NCBI GenBank assembly: GCA_030019105.1
Contig: JASEGY010000172.1
Span: forward strand, 1-7,274
Direction of reading: 5' to 3'
Length of the DNA stretch: 7,274 nt
Origin: a bacterium
GTDB taxonomy: Bacteria > UBA9089 > JASEGY01
Shown piece after piece: positions 5,758 to 7,274 of this stretch (its first letter is position 1; each line of letters opens with the position of its first letter). Made by a program: the position numbers and the translations under genes. Under the pieces are notes generated by a model. It was not told where the DNA came from. It saw only the letters and a list, made by a program, of their open reading frames with translations, and did not search any database.

Positions 5758-7077
5758 TCATTTTATTCCTACCTCGATTTGTGGATAGACTGGAGGTGGA
5801 AGGCTTTTAGGGCCAGCCTTCTGAGTAGTTAACTCGAAACATCCCATCTTATCCACCACGGCCGAGGCAAAATCAGAGGTGGAGAGTTTTGTCGCCCCTT
5901 CGATTGCCCGGGCCAGGTCATAGGTTACCTGCCCGGCCTGGATGGCCTGGTCTATGCCTTGTTCCACTAATTTAGAAGCCTCTGCCCAGCCTATATGTTC
6001 CAGCATCAGACATGCTGACAGGATAAGCGAGGATGGATTGGCCATATCAAGCCCGGCATATTTGGGGGCAGACCCGTGGGTGGCCTCAAAGATAGCTATC
6101 CTGTCCCCGATATTGGCGGAAGGGGCCAGGCCTAAGCCGCCTACCTGGGCCGCGGCCGCATCAGAAAGGTAGTCTCCGTTAAGATTAGTGGTGGCAATGA
6201 CATCATACTCATTAGTCCTGGTCAGTATCTGGGCGAACATGTTGTCGGCAATCCGGTCATTGACCAGGATCTTGCCTGGAGGAAGAGGGGAATTGCCTGC
6301 TTCTTCCTGAGTGATAATCCGTCCCCTAAATTCCTCTTTAGCCAGTTCGTATCCCCAATCCCTGAAAGCACCTTCGGTGAATTTCATAATATTGCCTTTG
6401 TGGACAAGGGTAACACTTTGTCTGCCGTGGTCAAGGGCATACTTAATGGCCATCCTGACTAAGCGTTTACTCCCGGTGATACTAATGGGTTTAATTCCTA
6501 TGCCGGAATCTTTTCTAATTTTAACTCCCAATCGTTCCTTTAAAAAAGAGATTATCTCATTTGCCTCAGGCGTTCCCTGTGGCCATTCAATTCCGGCGTA
6601 AACATCTTCCGTATTTTCCCGAAAAATAACCATGTCGGTTTGCTCCGGATACTTAACAGGGCTGGGCACTCCTTTGATATACTTAACCGGCCTGACACAG
6701 GCATAGAGGTCAAAATGTTGTCTCAGGGTGACATTAAGACTTCTAAAGCCGCCTCCCACGGGTGTGGTTAAAGGACCTTTCAGGGCGACAAGGAAATGCT
6801 CAATGGCCTGATAGGTATCCTGGGGCAAATAGTTGTTGTATTTCCAGTATGCCTTTTCTCCAGCATAGATTTCAAACCAGGCAATCTTTCTCTTACCCTG
6901 GTAAGCGGTCTTAACCGCAGTATCAATAACCTTCCTGGTAGCCGGCAAGATATCAGCGCCGATCCCGTCTCCTTCAATCACCGGAATAATGGGAAAATCA
7001 GGAACTTCTAAGCGGTCATCCACCCATTTAATTCTTTCTCCTTGTGATGGTACAGTGAGTTTATCAAAGCTAATCAT
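5758..7077 (-). CDS. icd: NADP-dependent isocitrate dehydrogenase
   Basis: A complete 439-residue cytoplasmic enzyme that converts isocitrate to 2-oxoglutarate and CO2 in the TCA cycle or in glutamate synthesis. It aligns by eye with E. coli Icd through most of its length. Isocitrate-binding residues S113, N115, R119, R129, R153 and Y160 fall at the same numbers as in E. coli, in [10 protein letters not shown] (111-120) and [15 protein letters not shown] (150-164). K227 and metal-binding D302/D306 (NLNGDYLSD) follow. NADP preference is supported by K339-Y340 in [11 protein letters not shown] and by Y386 and R390 in VTYDLAR, the counterparts of E. coli K344, Y345, Y391 and R395; E. coli V351 is alanine here. 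S113 is the site phosphorylated by AceK in enterics, but no aceK is present. The ATG start has a near-perfect AAAGGAGG five bases upstream. A C-terminal tail of about 25 residues (416-439) extends past the E. coli end. Confidence 0.97.
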   Translation of the reverse strand: MISFDKLTVPSQGERIKWVDDRLEVPDFPIIPVIEGDGIGADILPATRKVIDTAVKTAYQGKRKIAWFEIYAGEKAYWKYNNYLPQDTYQAIEHFLVALKGPLTTPVGGGFRSLNVTLRQHFDLYACVRPVKYIKGVPSPVKYPEQTDMVIFRENTEDVYAGIEWPQGTPEANEIISFLKERLGVKIRKDSGIGIKPISITGSKRLVRMAIKYALDHGRQSVTLVHKGNIMKFTEGAFRDWGYELAKEEFRGRIITQEEAGNSPLPPGKILVNDRIADNMFAQILTRTNEYDVIATTNLNGDYLSDAAAAQVGGLGLAPSANIGDRIAIFEATHGSAPKYAGLDMANPSSLILSACLMLEHIGWAEASKLVEQGIDQAIQAGQVTYDLARAIEGATKLSTSDFASAVVDKMGCFELTTQKAGPKSLPPPVYPQIEVGIK

Positions 7078-7082
7078 TTTAT

Positions 7083-7090
7083 CCTCCTTT
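7083..7090 (-). promoter_or_regulatory. icd: Strong Shine-Dalgarno of icd
   Basis: Minus-strand AAAGGAGG ends five bases before the icd ATG (7077-7075). Near-perfect complementarity to the 16S 3' end fits a highly translated metabolic gene. It lies only three bases from the long inverted repeat upstream, so folding of that repeat could affect access. Confidence 0.85.
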
Positions 7091-7092
7091 AG

Positions 7093-7136
7093 TCAGTGGT
7101 CAGTAGTCAGTTGCTTCACACGCTACTGACCACTGA
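7093..7136. repeat. Perfect 14-bp inverted repeat built from 7-bp units, upstream of icd
   Basis: Left arm TCAGTGGTCAGTAG (7093-7106) and right arm CTACTGACCACTGA (7123-7136) are exact reverse complements around a 16-base spacer. The left side is three tandem 7-mers (TCAGTGG, TCAGTAG, TCAGTTG) and the right arm is two 7-mers in the opposite orientation (CTACTGA, CCACTGA). In the icd transcript it would form a stable stem-loop ending 15 bases before the ATG. No U-run follows, so it is not a terminator. Confidence 0.85.
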
Positions 7137-7151
7137 GGGACTTAGAAGAAA

Positions 7152-7159
7152 ATAATATA
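7152..7159 (-). promoter_or_regulatory. Candidate -10 region for icd
   Basis: The minus strand reads GGGTATATTATTTTC here, containing TATATT (7159-7154) and the overlapping TATTAT (7157-7152), the only AT-rich -10-like block in the leader. No good -35 is found at 16-18 bp. If used, transcription would begin about 10 bases before the 14-bp inverted repeat. Confidence 0.3.
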
Positions 7160-7190
7160 CCCCAATTTTGCCCTTTCGGGGAACATGTAG

Positions 7191-7210
7191 GGGTTCGATT
7201 TATCGAATCC
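7191..7210. repeat. Near-palindrome of 9-bp arms (REP-like)
   Basis: GGGTTCGAT (7191-7199) and ATCGAATCC (7202-7210) pair over nine positions with one G-T wobble and a 2-base centre. GTAGG occurs just to the left (7187-7191) and again at 7215-7219. It resembles short extragenic palindromes; whether it is repeated elsewhere in the genome cannot be seen here. Confidence 0.5.
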
Positions 7211-7227
7211 ATCCGTAGGACTATAGC

Positions 7228-7274
7228 GCTCAGCAAAATTGAGCCGGGTATGCTCAGATAAATTGAGCCACTAA
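7228..7274. repeat. 24-bp-period tandem repeat reaching the window end
   Basis: GCTCAGCAAAATTGAGCC (7228-7245) recurs as GCTCAGATAAATTGAGCC (7252-7269) with two mismatches, 24 bp apart. Each copy is also a short inverted repeat (GCTCA...TGAGC). The array may continue past 7274. Multiple short terminal repeats of this kind occur at ends of some IS21-family elements, but no transposase is in the window, so the identity is open. Confidence 0.6.

Noticed and set aside
5721..5760. Intrinsic terminator after icd
   Set aside because: The 6-bp stem is followed on the minus strand by A-rich, not U-rich, sequence, so termination is not supported and read-through into the antitoxin gene is plausible.
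7078..7274. CRISPR array in the repeat-rich leader
   Set aside because: The repeats are 7-bp and 18-bp units with 24-bp periodicity and no regular 30-40 bp spacers, and no cas genes are present.

Overview
The window is a compact bacterial segment in which all seven convincing genes lie on the minus strand. Transcription order is right to left: isocitrate dehydrogenase (icd), a DUF433 antitoxin, a DUF5615 PIN-like toxin, a divergent polysaccharide deacetylase, an AAA/ABC-type ATPase, a DUF4276 protein, and a RACo-like [2Fe-2S]/ASKHA corrinoid-activation protein. Gaps between neighbours are 57 bp or less, and two pairs overlap by 4 bases (ATGA in the toxin-antitoxin pair, GTGA in the ATPase-DUF4276 pair). 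Base composition looks mid-range (not counted). No rRNA, tRNA or CRISPR array is visible.

The organism cannot be named from this sequence. A RACo-type reductive activator points to an anaerobe that uses corrinoid methyl transfer (acetogenesis, methylotrophy or demethylation). A membrane-anchored YibQ-type deacetylase fits a diderm (Gram-negative) cell. The icd resembles the E. coli NADP enzyme closely.

Right edge (about 7078-7274): no gene is seen. This stretch holds the icd leader, with a strong Shine-Dalgarno, a perfect 14-bp inverted repeat built from 7-bp units, a candidate -10 box, a 9-bp near-palindrome, and two copies of a 24-bp-period repeat that runs to the window end. Positions 5091-7077 carry icd and the toxin-antitoxin pair. 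Positions 2069-5033 carry the deacetylase and the ATPase-DUF4276 pair. Positions 95-2035 carry the RACo-like gene, whose last codons and stop lie inside another 7-bp tandem repeat. A plus-strand reading frame entering from the left edge may be the tail of a convergent gene.

The genes look like housekeeping or metabolic genes (icd, deacetylase, RACo-like) separated by two small accessory cassettes: a VapBC-like toxin-antitoxin pair, and a translationally coupled ATPase plus DUF4276 pair. The second pair has the architecture of two-gene ATPase/Toprim-type defence systems (compare OLD/Gabija and PARIS) and is the best candidate here for a poorly described conflict system. That role is inferred from architecture, not shown by the sequence.
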